Below, piece by piece: positions 1 through 8,818 of a stretch of 64,000 nt of DNA (position 1 is the first letter of the stretch; each line of letters opens with the position of its first letter). A program made the translations under genes and the position numbers. The notes under the pieces are model-generated. The model searched no databases, was not told the origin of the DNA, and saw nothing but the letters and a program-made list of their open reading frames with translations. This stretch comes from Spirochaetia bacterium (lineage in GTDB: Bacteria > Spirochaetota > UBA4802 > UBA5550): NCBI GenBank assembly GCA_009885955.1, contig VFJS01000001.1, positions 1 through 64,000 on the forward strand, in the 5' to 3' direction.

Positions 1-68
1 ATGCTTGAGATGAATCCTGTCGGTAAGCCGTATGCCTTAATAGGGCACGTACGGTTTGATGAGGGGCT

Positions 69-96
69 TCTGGTCGGATGTAGATATCCGACCAGA
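69..96. other. Hairpin beyond the 3' end of the AOR gene
   Basis: Positions 70-79 and 86-95 are perfect 10-bp complementary arms around a 6-nt loop, extended by an A-T pair. The hairpin lies about 45 bases past the stop codon of the minus-strand AOR gene. It has no T-run on either side, so it is at best a weak or factor-assisted transcription end. Nothing else is recognised in bases 1-139. Confidence 0.35.
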
Positions 97-139
97 GTCT
101 ACTCTATTGCCTCTGTGGCTATATTCATTTTTTTTCGAT

Positions 140-1876
140 TCACCAGTTGAACACCTGGTCAAGCTCCTTGTCCGTTACGTTGAAAGTCACATTGTGCGGC
201 GGCAGCTTTTCCGTGTAAAAGTAGCGCGGCAGCCTGTCATGCTCCTTGGTAAACCCGGCACCGGCATTGAATTCACGCTCCATTTTCAGGATTTTTTTCC
301 CCAGTGCCACCACATCATCCCCTGTCAGGTTTAACCCGTAAAAGGAGTTGAGGAGGTCGATGAGCGCCTGGAACGTCTCCGGCTGATCGAGTATGGCAAA
401 GGCTATGAAGAGGCACATACCCGTTGCATCGATGGCAGCAGTGGCAATCTGAAGATTTCTGGAGAGTTCTATCTGCCCGTCGGGCTTGAGGGGGTCTACG
501 AACCCGCCCACTTTCAGTATATTGGTTGCAACGGCATACCCCGAGGTATGGTCCGCGCCCATGGTTGTGGTTGCATAGGTAACACCGATCCCCTGAACCG
601 CCCTGGGGTCATAGGCAGGCATGGCCTGCCCTTTTACAACCGGCGCCCTCTCTATCCCGAAGGCCTTTGCCGTGAATGCCGTTCCGTTTCCCAGGATCCT
701 TCCCATGGGGGTCCCTTTTCCCACTTCCTTTATGAGGTTGATAGCGGCAGCGGCATCGCCGAATTTTGCTATGCCGGCCTCCATGGCCACGGCAATCGTT
801 GCCCCCATCTCTATGGTGTCGATGCCGTAGTTGTCATCGAGGAAGTCCATCATGGCAATGGAATCCAGGTCATCAATTCCGCAGTTCGCGCCGTGGGCCC
901 AGACCGTCTCGTATTCCGGCTGTTTGGTGAGGAATTTCCCGTTTTTGTCATTGTAGGTCCCGGAGCACTGGATGACGCACCCCCGGTGGCATCCATGGGT
1001 TGCCAGCCCCCCCCTCTTCACTTCAAGTTCGGCCTGGGTCTCGCCGCTTATTTTTGACGTACCGGCGAAGGTGCCGCTTGAGAAATTGTTCGTGGGGTAT
1101 CCGCCGGCTTCATTCAGTATATTCGCAAGTACATTGGTACCGTATGCAGGGAGGGCCTCCCCGGTGACAGGGTGCTTTTTCAGGCCATCGGTAAAGACCT
1201 TGTTCGCTGCCTTGAATTTTTCCGGATCCTTGGGGGTCCTGTTGCTCAGGCCCTTGTCTTCCAGGATTATCACCTTTACGCCTTTGGATCCCATGACAGC
1301 GCCCACCCCTCCGCGTCCGGCGTGCCTCGTGGGCCGCACCTCCATATCGGTGCAGGCGATAGTGGCCGCGCTCATCTTCATCTCCCCTGCAGTGCCTATG
1401 GATAAGCAGGCAATTTTATCGCCGTATATTCCCTTCATTTTTTCAATGAGATCATAATTGGGAAGCATCTTCAGGGAGTTGTCCTTTTCGACTTCCACCT
1501 TGTCCTTTGAAATATAAATTTTATAGAGGTCGTCGCCGGCGGGCTTCCCTTCAAGCACTATTGCCGCGTACCCGAGCCTGGCCAGCACCTGGGCAGCCTG
1601 GCCTCCCGAATTGGCCTCCTTGATTCCTCCCGTGAGCGGACTCTTGCAGCCGATGGAAAGCCTCCCGGACATTACAGCCGCGGTACCGCTCAGCATCCCC
1701 GGGGCTATTACAAGCTTGTTTTCTGCTCCCAAAGGATGGCTCAGCGGATGCACCTCTTTTGAAATTATTGCCGACGTCAAGCCCCTCCCCCCCAGTCCTG
1801 CGTAGCCTCCAATGGGCTCTTTGCTGACTTTCGGGGAATCCGGCGCGCTGAAATTAATTCTTAAAATAAATTCCAT
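140..1876 (-). CDS. aor: Aldehyde:ferredoxin oxidoreductase (tungstopterin enzyme)
   Basis: This is a 578-residue protein of the AOR family. Such enzymes oxidise aldehydes to carboxylic acids, or run in reverse, and exchange low-potential electrons with ferredoxin in the cytoplasm. The N-terminal pterin-binding domain is clear (GYAGLGGRGL at about 24-33; GRLSIG and GGIKEANSGG at about 71-92). The [4Fe-4S] ligands appear as C296-x3-C300-x3-C304 with a fourth cysteine at C488. The GADHTSGYA segment at about 440-448 is typical. The start is supported by a strong AAGGAGGT box just upstream of the ATG. Length is normal for this AOR subgroup. It is transcribed away from the histidine kinase and Ehr genes; a link with Ehr through ferredoxin is inference. 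The true aldehyde substrate cannot be read from the sequence. Confidence 0.93.
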   Translation of the reverse strand: MEFILRINFSAPDSPKVSKEPIGGYAGLGGRGLTSAIISKEVHPLSHPLGAENKLVIAPGMLSGTAAVMSGRLSIGCKSPLTGGIKEANSGGQAAQVLARLGYAAIVLEGKPAGDDLYKIYISKDKVEVEKDNSLKMLPNYDLIEKMKGIYGDKIACLSIGTAGEMKMSAATIACTDMEVRPTRHAGRGGVGAVMGSKGVKVIILEDKGLSNRTPKDPEKFKAANKVFTDGLKKHPVTGEALPAYGTNVLANILNEAGGYPTNNFSSGTFAGTSKISGETQAELEVKRGGLATHGCHRGCVIQCSGTYNDKNGKFLTKQPEYETVWAHGANCGIDDLDSIAMMDFLDDNYGIDTIEMGATIAVAMEAGIAKFGDAAAAINLIKEVGKGTPMGRILGNGTAFTAKAFGIERAPVVKGQAMPAYDPRAVQGIGVTYATTTMGADHTSGYAVATNILKVGGFVDPLKPDGQIELSRNLQIATAAIDATGMCLFIAFAILDQPETFQALIDLLNSFYGLNLTGDDVVALGKKILKMEREFNAGAGFTKEHDRLPRYFYTEKLPPHNVTFNVTDKELDQVFNW

Positions 1877-1910
1877 AGGGACCTCCTTGAGAATATGTGA
1901 TTTTTTGGAA

Positions 1911-1956
1911 ATGATTGTTTATCTATAATACAATCATATATACAGGGTATTGTCAA
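1911..1956 (-). promoter_or_regulatory. Candidate promoter and operator of the AOR gene
   Basis: Read on the minus strand, a perfect TTGACA lies at 1956-1951 and a TATTAT-like -10 at 1930-1925, but the 20-nt gap is longer than ideal. A perfect 8-bp inverted repeat (1911-1918 and 1930-1937, 11-nt spacer) overlaps the -10 and could bind a repressor. Placement before the AOR ribosome binding site supports the call; the spacing lowers confidence. Confidence 0.4.
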
Positions 1957-2320
1957 TGAAAAATAAGGATTATTTTATTAGATGAATTAACTCTATGGAA
2001 GCAACTATTCAAATAAGAATAGTTGCTCACGGATTCATATTGATAATCACAGATTTATTTTTCTGGCCGAGTAGTTCCATCGGGAGTAAATCAGTATAGA
2101 TAGTGAGAAAACTCTAATAAACTGAGTATTCGTTAATATTTGCATGATAATTGAACTATTTTTTACAAGAAAAATTGAAAGTTGTTCAAAAGTAAAATAT
2201 ATTCCAATAAAATATGTTTGTTTTTTATATTCTATAATATTTTATTGCTTATCAAATATTAATCAGAATTTAAAAATCATGACTTCAGGTGATAATTTCT
2301 GTTCATGTGGACTTTAAATA
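1957..2320. other. AT-rich divergent intergenic region with a hairpin
   Basis: This non-coding stretch separates the AOR gene from the histidine kinase. It contains a perfect 10-bp inverted repeat at 2001-2010 and 2017-2026 with a 6-nt loop, extended by one A-T pair. The repeat could be an operator or a structured leader. No small gene and no convincing promoter for the kinase were found. Confidence 0.5.
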
Positions 2321-4444
2321 ATGCATAATCCGGAAAAAAACAGTGGGCTAATACCCAATACCGGGATACCCCCGGGAAATGAAGGGGAAAGCAGGGAAGA
2401 TCTGCTCAGGGAACTCTCAATTCTCAGGGAACATGTCCGTAAACTTGAGAAAATCGACGGTGAACTGAAGATTGAGGTTACCGTCCTCAGGGACCTTGTT
2501 AACCTTAACCGTAACATATTTGAGCACAGTAAAATAGGCATCTGGCAGATAAACCAGGAGGGAAATACCGTACTGATAAATCCTGCCATGTGCGATCTTC
2601 TTGAAATTAAATCCCCCCTGGACATCATAGGCAAGAACTATCACTCCTTTTTCACCGAAGAGAGCCTCAAGTCGATAAAAATCGGGGGCGGCAATCAGAT
2701 CGAAAAGTTCTCTTCCAGATTCGAGGTGGAAATGATAACAATAAAGGGGAGGCGGCGTTTCATGGAGATGCTGGGCCTTCCGCTTTTTTCCAGTGAGGGC
2801 AAGGTCTATAGCCTCCTCGGCACCTTTATTGATATAACGGATCGCAGGGATGCGGAGGAGAGGCTCAGGGAATCGGAGGAGAGATACCGTTCCATCCTTG
2901 AAAACATTGAGGAGGGATATTTTGAGGTGGACCTTGCCGGCAACTATACTTTTTTCAATGATGCTGCCGCAAATATTTTCGGTTACACCAGGGATGAACT
3001 CCAGAAAATGAACAACCGTGACCTGAGCACTCATGAGATGTCCAGGAAGATGTTCGTGATTTTTAACCAGGTCTACCGGACAGGGGTTCCGGCCAATCTC
3101 TTTGACTGTGAGATAATCAGGAAGGATGGAACTATAAGGTCCCTTGAGTATTCCGCGTCGCTCATGCTTCATTCAGGAAAATATCCGCTGGGGTTCCGGG
3201 GTATTATACGGGATATAACCGACAGGAAAGCGGTTGAAAAGGAATTGAAGGAGGCCAGGGAGAAAGCGGTTTACGCGTCAAAGGCCAAGAGTGAGTTCCT
3301 GGCGAGGATGAGCCATGAAATAAGGACCCCGATGAACGGCATCATGGGAATGACAGAACTTGTCCTTGAAACTGAGCTGAATCCCGAACAGATGGATTAT
3401 CTCCTCACCGTAAGGGAATCGTCGGAGCATCTGCTGAAAATCATAAATGACATCCTGGACTTTTCCCGGATCGAAGCAGGGAAGATAGATATCATCCCCG
3501 CTGACTTCAGCCTCCAGTACATGATGAATTCAATTGTCAAGCTGCTGAAGATCCAGGCAATCAAAAAGGGCCTGGACCTGGAAATTTCAATCGCCGGCGG
3601 CATACCTCCCTATCTTCATGGTGATTCCGCAAAGCTGAGGCAGATCCTCGTTAACCTTATAGGCAATTCGATAAAATATACCGATGAAGGGAGCATTCAC
3701 ATATCAGTCAATTATGCCGATGAAAAGGCGAAGAAGAGCGACCCCGCGGCATCTCACGTGACCCTTCTTTTTTCAATCAGGGACACAGGTATCGGGATCC
3801 CTCAGGATAAAATCAAGACCATATTCGAAAGCTTCGGGCAGGCCGATGTCTCATTTTCCAGGAGATTTGGCGGCACTGGACTGGGACTGGCCATCAGCAA
3901 ACAGCTGGTTGAGCTCATGGGGGGGATGATCTGGGTTGAGAGCAGGGTCGGAGAAGGTTCGCAGTTTAATTTTATTGTGACCCTGAAAACTGCCAATGCC
4001 ATTGAGGAAAGAAAGGAGACGGCCGTGGATAAGGGACATATTCACCAGGCTGAACCTCTTGCCATACTCCTTGCCGAAGACAATGTAATTAATGTCAAGA
4101 TGGCATCAGCCATTCTCAGGAAGGCAGGGCACCAGGTTGAATGCGCCATTAATGGAGTGGAGGTTTTGAAAAAATTGAGTGAAGGTTCCTATGACCTCAT
4201 ATTCATGGACATAGAAATGCCTGTCATGGATGGGCTGGAAGCGGCAAAACGGATACGTTCCGGCGAGGCGGGAGTCCAGAACAGTGAAATTCCCATATTC
4301 GCCATATCGGCCCATGTGCTGTCCGAGGTGAGGGAACTGTGCAGGGATGCGGAAATGAACGGTTTCATAGCAAAACCTGTTAACAAAAAGGACCTTCTCT
4401 CAGCAAGTTCCAGCGTTATGGGAGAACGTTTCAAAATTCTGTAA
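2321..4444 (+). CDS. Soluble PAS-PAS hybrid histidine kinase with receiver domain
   Basis: This 707-residue hybrid sensor kinase has no membrane segment or signal peptide, so it should sense a cytoplasmic signal. Domains in order are: an N-terminal coiled coil (about 25-55); PAS (about 58-180); a second PAS ending in [12 protein letters not shown] (about 185-305); HisKA with phospho-acceptor H332 in an [10 protein letters not shown] box; HATPase with a DTGIGIP and GGTGLGLAI signature (about 425-560); and a C-terminal receiver whose phospho-acceptor is D630 in [11 protein letters not shown]. There is no output domain or HPt, so the phosphate must pass to a separate protein not seen here. It stands 150 bases before the HTH-EIIA regulator on the same strand. 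A role in controlling the Ehr genes is possible but only inferred from position. The ribosome binding site is weak. Confidence 0.93.
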   Translation: MHNPEKNSGLIPNTGIPPGNEGESREDLLRELSILREHVRKLEKIDGELKIEVTVLRDLVNLNRNIFEHSKIGIWQINQEGNTVLINPAMCDLLEIKSPLDIIGKNYHSFFTEESLKSIKIGGGNQIEKFSSRFEVEMITIKGRRRFMEMLGLPLFSSEGKVYSLLGTFIDITDRRDAEERLRESEERYRSILENIEEGYFEVDLAGNYTFFNDAAANIFGYTRDELQKMNNRDLSTHEMSRKMFVIFNQVYRTGVPANLFDCEIIRKDGTIRSLEYSASLMLHSGKYPLGFRGIIRDITDRKAVEKELKEAREKAVYASKAKSEFLARMSHEIRTPMNGIMGMTELVLETELNPEQMDYLLTVRESSEHLLKIINDILDFSRIEAGKIDIIPADFSLQYMMNSIVKLLKIQAIKKGLDLEISIAGGIPPYLHGDSAKLRQILVNLIGNSIKYTDEGSIHISVNYADEKAKKSDPAASHVTLLFSIRDTGIGIPQDKIKTIFESFGQADVSFSRRFGGTGLGLAISKQLVELMGGMIWVESRVGEGSQFNFIVTLKTANAIEERKETAVDKGHIHQAEPLAILLAEDNVINVKMASAILRKAGHQVECAINGVEVLKKLSEGSYDLIFMDIEMPVMDGLEAAKRIRSGEAGVQNSEIPIFAISAHVLSEVRELCRDAEMNGFIAKPVNKKDLLSASSSVMGERFKIL

Positions 4445-4600
4445 ACCGGCATTTTTATTCCCCATGCTATTTTTAATTGAATTTCCATTTTTTTTTATTG
4501 ATTAATTAGGGAGGTGGAAATAGTTGTTATTTTTGCTTTTTACAACGCAAATGTAAGAAATAGTATAACTTTATTACCGTATTAACTTTTTGGATTATCA

Positions 4601-5269
4601 ATGGATCTTAAAATTAAGGATATCGTTGAATTATTCAACGTTCCGGAAAAGACTATTATTCAATGGATAAAAGAGAGGGGCATGCCCTCTCATAAGATCA
4701 AAAACCAGTACTTCTTCAACAAGGCAGCTGTCAGCGAATGGATACTCTCAAGCAATATTGCCGTATCGGAAAATATTTCAAACCTGAGCCTGACGAACAA
4801 GCCTGTATCAATATCAAAACTCATAAAAAAAGGGGGGGTGTTCCACAACATCCAGGGGAATACCATCGGCGATATTATAGGAAACATTGCAGATGTCATC
4901 AACATTCCCGAAGGCCTTACAAAGGAAACGGTGAAGGCATCCCTTCTGCAGAGGGAGGAGTTGATGTCCACGGCCGTGGGCAACGGGATTGCCTTTCCTC
5001 ATCCGAGGAATCCCATCATATCGGATATAGATGAGGAGGGGATTTCAATCTGTTTCCTTGCGCACAGGATCAATTACAATGCCATGGATAAAAAGCCCGT
5101 GGGCATCCTGTTCATCATCATATCCTCCAATGCCAAAAGGCACCTGGAGATCCTTTCAAAGATTTCCTTCCTTTGCCGCGATGAGGATTTTATCCGGCTG
5201 CTGCAGGGTGAACCCGGGACCGATGAATTGTATCATTATATTGATATAAAAGAAAAGGAATGGGCATAA
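4601..5269 (+). CDS. HTH (excisionase/MerR-like)-PTS EIIA (PtsN-like) fusion regulator
   Basis: The protein has 222 residues. The first 50 (DLKIKDIVELFNVPEKTIIQ onward) form a MerR/excisionase-type helix-turn-helix, ending in the usual YFFNKAAVSEWI wing. A linker leads to an EIIA fructose/Ntr-type domain from about residue 75 to the end, with the phospho-acceptor H134 in GIAFPHPRNP. The EIIA family is phosphorylated by HPr/NPr and often acts as a regulatory switch rather than in sugar uptake. The gene ends 7 bases before the first Ehr gene, so it is probably the first gene of that operon and a candidate phosphorylation-dependent regulator of it. No other PTS component occurs in the window. 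Fusion of the two domains is seen; the regulatory role is inferred. Confidence 0.85.
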   Translation: MDLKIKDIVELFNVPEKTIIQWIKERGMPSHKIKNQYFFNKAAVSEWILSSNIAVSENISNLSLTNKPVSISKLIKKGGVFHNIQGNTIGDIIGNIADVINIPEGLTKETVKASLLQREELMSTAVGNGIAFPHPRNPIISDIDEEGISICFLAHRINYNAMDKKPVGILFIIISSNAKRHLEILSKISFLCRDEDFIRLLQGEPGTDELYHYIDIKEKEWA

Positions 5270-5276
5270 CAGAGCC

Positions 5277-7256
5277 ATGGAATTGTTTTTTTATCCCCTG
5301 GCAGTCATCGTATCCGGCGGATTGATATCCCTGTTCCTTCCGGAAAAATTCAAAGGGGCCGCAGTCTCCCTTGCCGCGGGCATCGGCATGGTCCCCCTGG
5401 TATATCTTTCACTGGAAGTAATCAATTCGGGAAATGCCATGGGGGCAGCAGCGGACTTTTCCTATCCCATCGGCACCGTGAATTTCGCCATTGATCCGCT
5501 ATCGTCTTTCTTTATCATCCTCATATCCCTTATGAGCTTTATCGGATCCATCTATTCAATGGAGCATACGAAGATGTATCACGGGAAAGGGAAGGGGCTT
5601 TCCTCTCATTTTTTCTTTTTGTCCCTGCTCATTGCATCCATGCTGCTCCTGGCAGCTGTGCAGAATGCCCTGCTTTTTCTTGTTGTATGGGAGGTCATGT
5701 CCTTCTCATCGTACCTCCTCATGACCTTCGAGAATGAGAAGGACGGGGTTTATAAAGCCGGAATAAATTATCTCATCTCCATGCATGTGGGGGTCATCTT
5801 TCTTATGAGCGGTTTTGCCGTGCTTGCCGTAAAGACGGGGAGCTATGATTTTAACTCATTCAGATCAGTACTGGAACAGGGGGACCTGGAATCCGTCGGT
5901 ATTTTTTTTCTCATCTTCGCAGGGTTCGGGATGAAATCGGGATTTATCCCCCTCTATACCTGGCTTCCCGGGGCATACTCTGCCGCTCCGGCCCATGTTT
6001 CGGCAATCATGTCCGGGGTCATGAAAAAAACCGGCATCTATGGAATTTTCAGATTTATCGTGCTCATGAAAATTCCCCCTCCCGAAATAGCCTTCATTAT
6101 CCTGGCTATCTCCCTTATTACCGGAATAACAGGCGTTGCCTATGCCGTTGTACAGAAGGATCTGAAGAGGGTCCTGGCCTACAGCTCCATAGAGAATATC
6201 GGTATAGCCGGAACCGGCATGGGCCTGGGCCTCCTGGGGCTTGCCTACGGCAAACCTCCCATGGCGGTACTGGGATTTACCGGGGCCCTCATCCATGTCT
6301 TCAACCATTCCATATTCAAGCCGCTCCTCTTTTTTTCAGTAGGGAATATATTCGCCAGAACCGGCAGTGTCAACATGGAGAAGCTGGGAGGACTCATTAA
6401 GCCCATGGCCTTTACCGGCCTGTCATTCCTCATCGGCTCCCTTGCCGTATCGGGGCTCCCGTTCTTTAACGGCTTTACCGGAGAATTCATGATCTACTGG
6501 TCCATGTTTTCAGGCCTGTCAAAGGGTGAACCGTTCCTTTCAATTATCATGATAGTCTCCCTGGCAGGCCTGGCTTCCATAGGCGCCATGGCAATCATCT
6601 GTTTTACCAGGGCCTTCAGCATAACCTTTCTCGGCAGCCCCAGGAGCAGTTATGACATGACGCCTGAAAATCCCGGACTTGCGTCAAGGCTTGTATTTTC
6701 CATCCAGATATTTTTCATTGTCATCATAGGAATCTTCCCACAGTACGTGTTCATGTTTACCGGAAAAATAGTATCATCCTTTATCCCGGCCGGCCATGCT
6801 GCCGCCATCCCGGGTTATTTCAGCGCTCTGGGTTCTCTGTCTTCTGTGCTCTTTATTTTTCTCGCCGTAGTATCGATCCTTTTTATTGCGCGGTTCAGGC
6901 TTCTCCGGCACAGGGCCCCGTCATCTTTTAAAACATGGGACTGCGGTTACCAGGCCGGCAATACACGGATGCAGTACACCGGCTCCTCCTTTGCGGCGCC
7001 ATTCATGAAGATATTGAGGCCCCTATACAGCCTGACGGTCAGGATAGACAGGCCTGCCGGGCTTTTCCCGGACCGGGGGGGTTACGATTCAACGGTAGAG
7101 GATAACCTTGAAAAAAGGGTGATCTATCCTGTCATCAATGGGCTGAATAAATTTCTCAATGCCTTCACCTGGATCCAGAGCGGCAGCACGCAGCAGTACA
7201 TCATGTACGGCCTCCTTTTTTTAATCGCGACGGTCATATGGATCATGGCTGCATGA
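5277..7256 (+). CDS. ehrA: Ehr complex membrane subunit A (HyfB/NuoL-like antiporter subunit)
   Basis: This 659-residue, highly hydrophobic protein of the proton-conducting Q/M (NuoL/M/N, MrpA/D) family has roughly 15 or more predicted membrane helices. The family's ion-channel residues are visible: a membrane glutamate in VVWEVMSFSSYLL (about 140-152) and lysines in GFGMKSGFIPLYTWLPGAY and SGVMKKTGIYGIFR (about 220-260). The C-terminal TWDCGYQAGNTRMQYT segment is typical of HyfB. It should be one of the ion-pumping modules of the complex. Its stop codon overlaps the next start by 4 bases (ATGA), which points to translational coupling. Ehr naming is used because the large subunit lacks nickel ligands; letter assignments follow gene order and are less certain. 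Confidence 0.9.
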   Translation: MELFFYPLAVIVSGGLISLFLPEKFKGAAVSLAAGIGMVPLVYLSLEVINSGNAMGAAADFSYPIGTVNFAIDPLSSFFIILISLMSFIGSIYSMEHTKMYHGKGKGLSSHFFFLSLLIASMLLLAAVQNALLFLVVWEVMSFSSYLLMTFENEKDGVYKAGINYLISMHVGVIFLMSGFAVLAVKTGSYDFNSFRSVLEQGDLESVGIFFLIFAGFGMKSGFIPLYTWLPGAYSAAPAHVSAIMSGVMKKTGIYGIFRFIVLMKIPPPEIAFIILAISLITGITGVAYAVVQKDLKRVLAYSSIENIGIAGTGMGLGLLGLAYGKPPMAVLGFTGALIHVFNHSIFKPLLFFSVGNIFARTGSVNMEKLGGLIKPMAFTGLSFLIGSLAVSGLPFFNGFTGEFMIYWSMFSGLSKGEPFLSIIMIVSLAGLASIGAMAIICFTRAFSITFLGSPRSSYDMTPENPGLASRLVFSIQIFFIVIIGIFPQYVFMFTGKIVSSFIPAGHAAAIPGYFSALGSLSSVLFIFLAVVSILFIARFRLLRHRAPSSFKTWDCGYQAGNTRMQYTGSSFAAPFMKILRPLYSLTVRIDRPAGLFPDRGGYDSTVEDNLEKRVIYPVINGLNKFLNAFTWIQSGSTQQYIMYGLLFLIATVIWIMAA

Positions 7257-8182
7257 TCATGATAGTGAAAGCGGTAAACCTGGCTCTTCTTTTCCTTCTC
7301 CCTTTTTTCTTTGCAGGCCTCATAAACAGGGTCAAGTCCCGGCTTTCCGGAAGGATGGGCCCGCCGATACTGCAGCCGGTGAAGGACTTTGTAAAGCTCA
7401 TGAAAAAGAGCGAGGTCATTAGCGTATCCACCTCACTTGTTTTCATCATAGCGCCGTCCATCACGCTGGGTTCGGTGATCGTAGCGGGCCTCCTTGTCCC
7501 CATGTCCGGCGGGAGTTCGATCCTCTCCTTTGACGCAGATTTCATTCTCTTTGCCTACTTGCTGGGCCTGGGCAAGTTCTTCTCAATCATAAGCGCCATG
7601 GATACAGGTTCAAGCTTCGAGGGGATGGGGGCCAGCAGGGAGGGTACCTTTGCCGGCCTCGTGGAGCCCCCGTTTTTCATTACCATTGCCTCGCTCGGCC
7701 TCCTCGGGGGCGGGATATCATTTTCAGGGCTCATGAAGATCCCCTTTGGGACCGGGGACCTTACCGGGCTCGTCTTCCTCATGGGCGTGGTTGCCCTGTT
7801 TATCATGGTAATCGTGGAAGGGTGCAGAGTCCCGGTGGATGACCCCAATACTCACCTGGAGCTTACCATGATCCACGAGGTCATGATACTTGACAACTCA
7901 GGCCCGGGCCTGGGGTACCTTACCTATTCGTCGTGGATGAAGATGGTGGTCATGGGCTCAATCATCGCGAACCTGATTATTCCGGAAGAGCTCTATTATG
8001 CCTGGTCACTGCTCCTGTTCCTGGCGGTCATTGCCCTTCTCGCCATGGTCATCGGCATCATCGAGACCGTAATGGCAAGGCTGAGGATGACCCATATACC
8101 GCAGTTCCTGTTTTTCATGACATCCATATCCATCGTCGTCCTTTCCACAATAGTTCTTTTCATCTCGGGAGGCCTGAAGTGA
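7253..8182 (+). CDS. ehrB: Ehr complex membrane subunit B (HyfC/NuoH-like)
   Basis: This 309-residue NuoH/HyfC family subunit forms the membrane anchor between the quinone-site or Fe-S module and the antiporter subunits. About eight membrane helices are expected. Family signatures include SGRMGPPILQPVKDFVKL near residue 32 and the acidic loop EGCRVPVDDPNTHLELTMIHE at about 185-205, which in complex I lines the path from quinone cavity to membrane arm. The start at 7253 is preferred because it overlaps the ehrA stop codon and removes a non-family extension; an in-frame ATG at 7238 is the alternative. The next gene overlaps by 4 bases. Confidence 0.9.
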   Translation: MIMIVKAVNLALLFLLPFFFAGLINRVKSRLSGRMGPPILQPVKDFVKLMKKSEVISVSTSLVFIIAPSITLGSVIVAGLLVPMSGGSSILSFDADFILFAYLLGLGKFFSIISAMDTGSSFEGMGASREGTFAGLVEPPFFITIASLGLLGGGISFSGLMKIPFGTGDLTGLVFLMGVVALFIMVIVEGCRVPVDDPNTHLELTMIHEVMILDNSGPGLGYLTYSSWMKMVVMGSIIANLIIPEELYYAWSLLLFLAVIALLAMVIGIIETVMARLRMTHIPQFLFFMTSISIVVLSTIVLFISGGLK

Positions 8183-8814
8183 TCCCGCTGATAATAATAC
8201 TTTTCGGCGTTACCATGCTCTACGTGTCATCGGCGTCCCGTATTGAGAGCTATATCAAGGCGCTGAACATGCAGGGGTTCCTTCTCCTTCTCCTTGTCGT
8301 CTTTGATTACGGCACCATCCATATAGAGAGTTTCATCTTTCTCTGTTTTGAAACGCTTGTAGTCAAGGCCATAGCCATCCCGCTTTTTATAACGCATATC
8401 ATAAGGAAGAACGGCGTGTACCGGGAGGTTGACCCCAACGTGACAAGCAGGTTCTCCATCATTGTAACCAGCATTATTTTTGTTATGGGATTTTATTTTT
8501 CCTTCTGGGCCATTGATAAGGTGGACAATATACGCCCGTTTTACTTTGGAATTTCCATATCCACGATGGTGGCCAGCATCTTCATCATCATTACCCGGAA
8601 AAAGATCATAACCCATGTCATGTGCTACATGATGCTTGAAAACGGGATATTTCTCCTTGCCCTCTCCATTGCCAGGGAGATGCCCTTCATTGTCGCCTTC
8701 GGAATGCTCCTCGATATATTCATTGCCATATACCTCTTCGGACTGTTTGTAAACAAGGTCCAGGATACCTATTCCGAAGTCGATATCACAAAGCTGACAT
8801 CGCTCAAGGACTGA
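8179..8814 (+). CDS. ehrC: Ehr complex membrane subunit C (HyfE/NuoK-like)
   Basis: A GTG start at 8179 overlaps the ehrB stop codon and is preceded by a good GGGAGG box (8166-8171). This gives a 211-residue protein; any longer reading from upstream in the same frame is out of place. It is a small polytopic membrane protein of the HyfE type, with about six or seven helices and a NuoK-like core (conserved glutamates in FETLVVKAIAIP and YMMLENGIF). In complex I relatives these glutamates join the proton path. It belongs to the Ehr operon and lies 4 bases before ehrD. Confidence 0.88.
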   Translation: MIPLIIILFGVTMLYVSSASRIESYIKALNMQGFLLLLLVVFDYGTIHIESFIFLCFETLVVKAIAIPLFITHIIRKNGVYREVDPNVTSRFSIIVTSIIFVMGFYFSFWAIDKVDNIRPFYFGISISTMVASIFIIITRKKIITHVMCYMMLENGIFLLALSIAREMPFIVAFGMLLDIFIAIYLFGLFVNKVQDTYSEVDITKLTSLKD

Positions 8815-8818
8815 TGAC

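Noticed and set aside
548-1057. Plus-strand genes opposite the AOR gene
   Set aside because: They lie entirely within the strongly supported minus-strand AOR gene and look like frame shadows.
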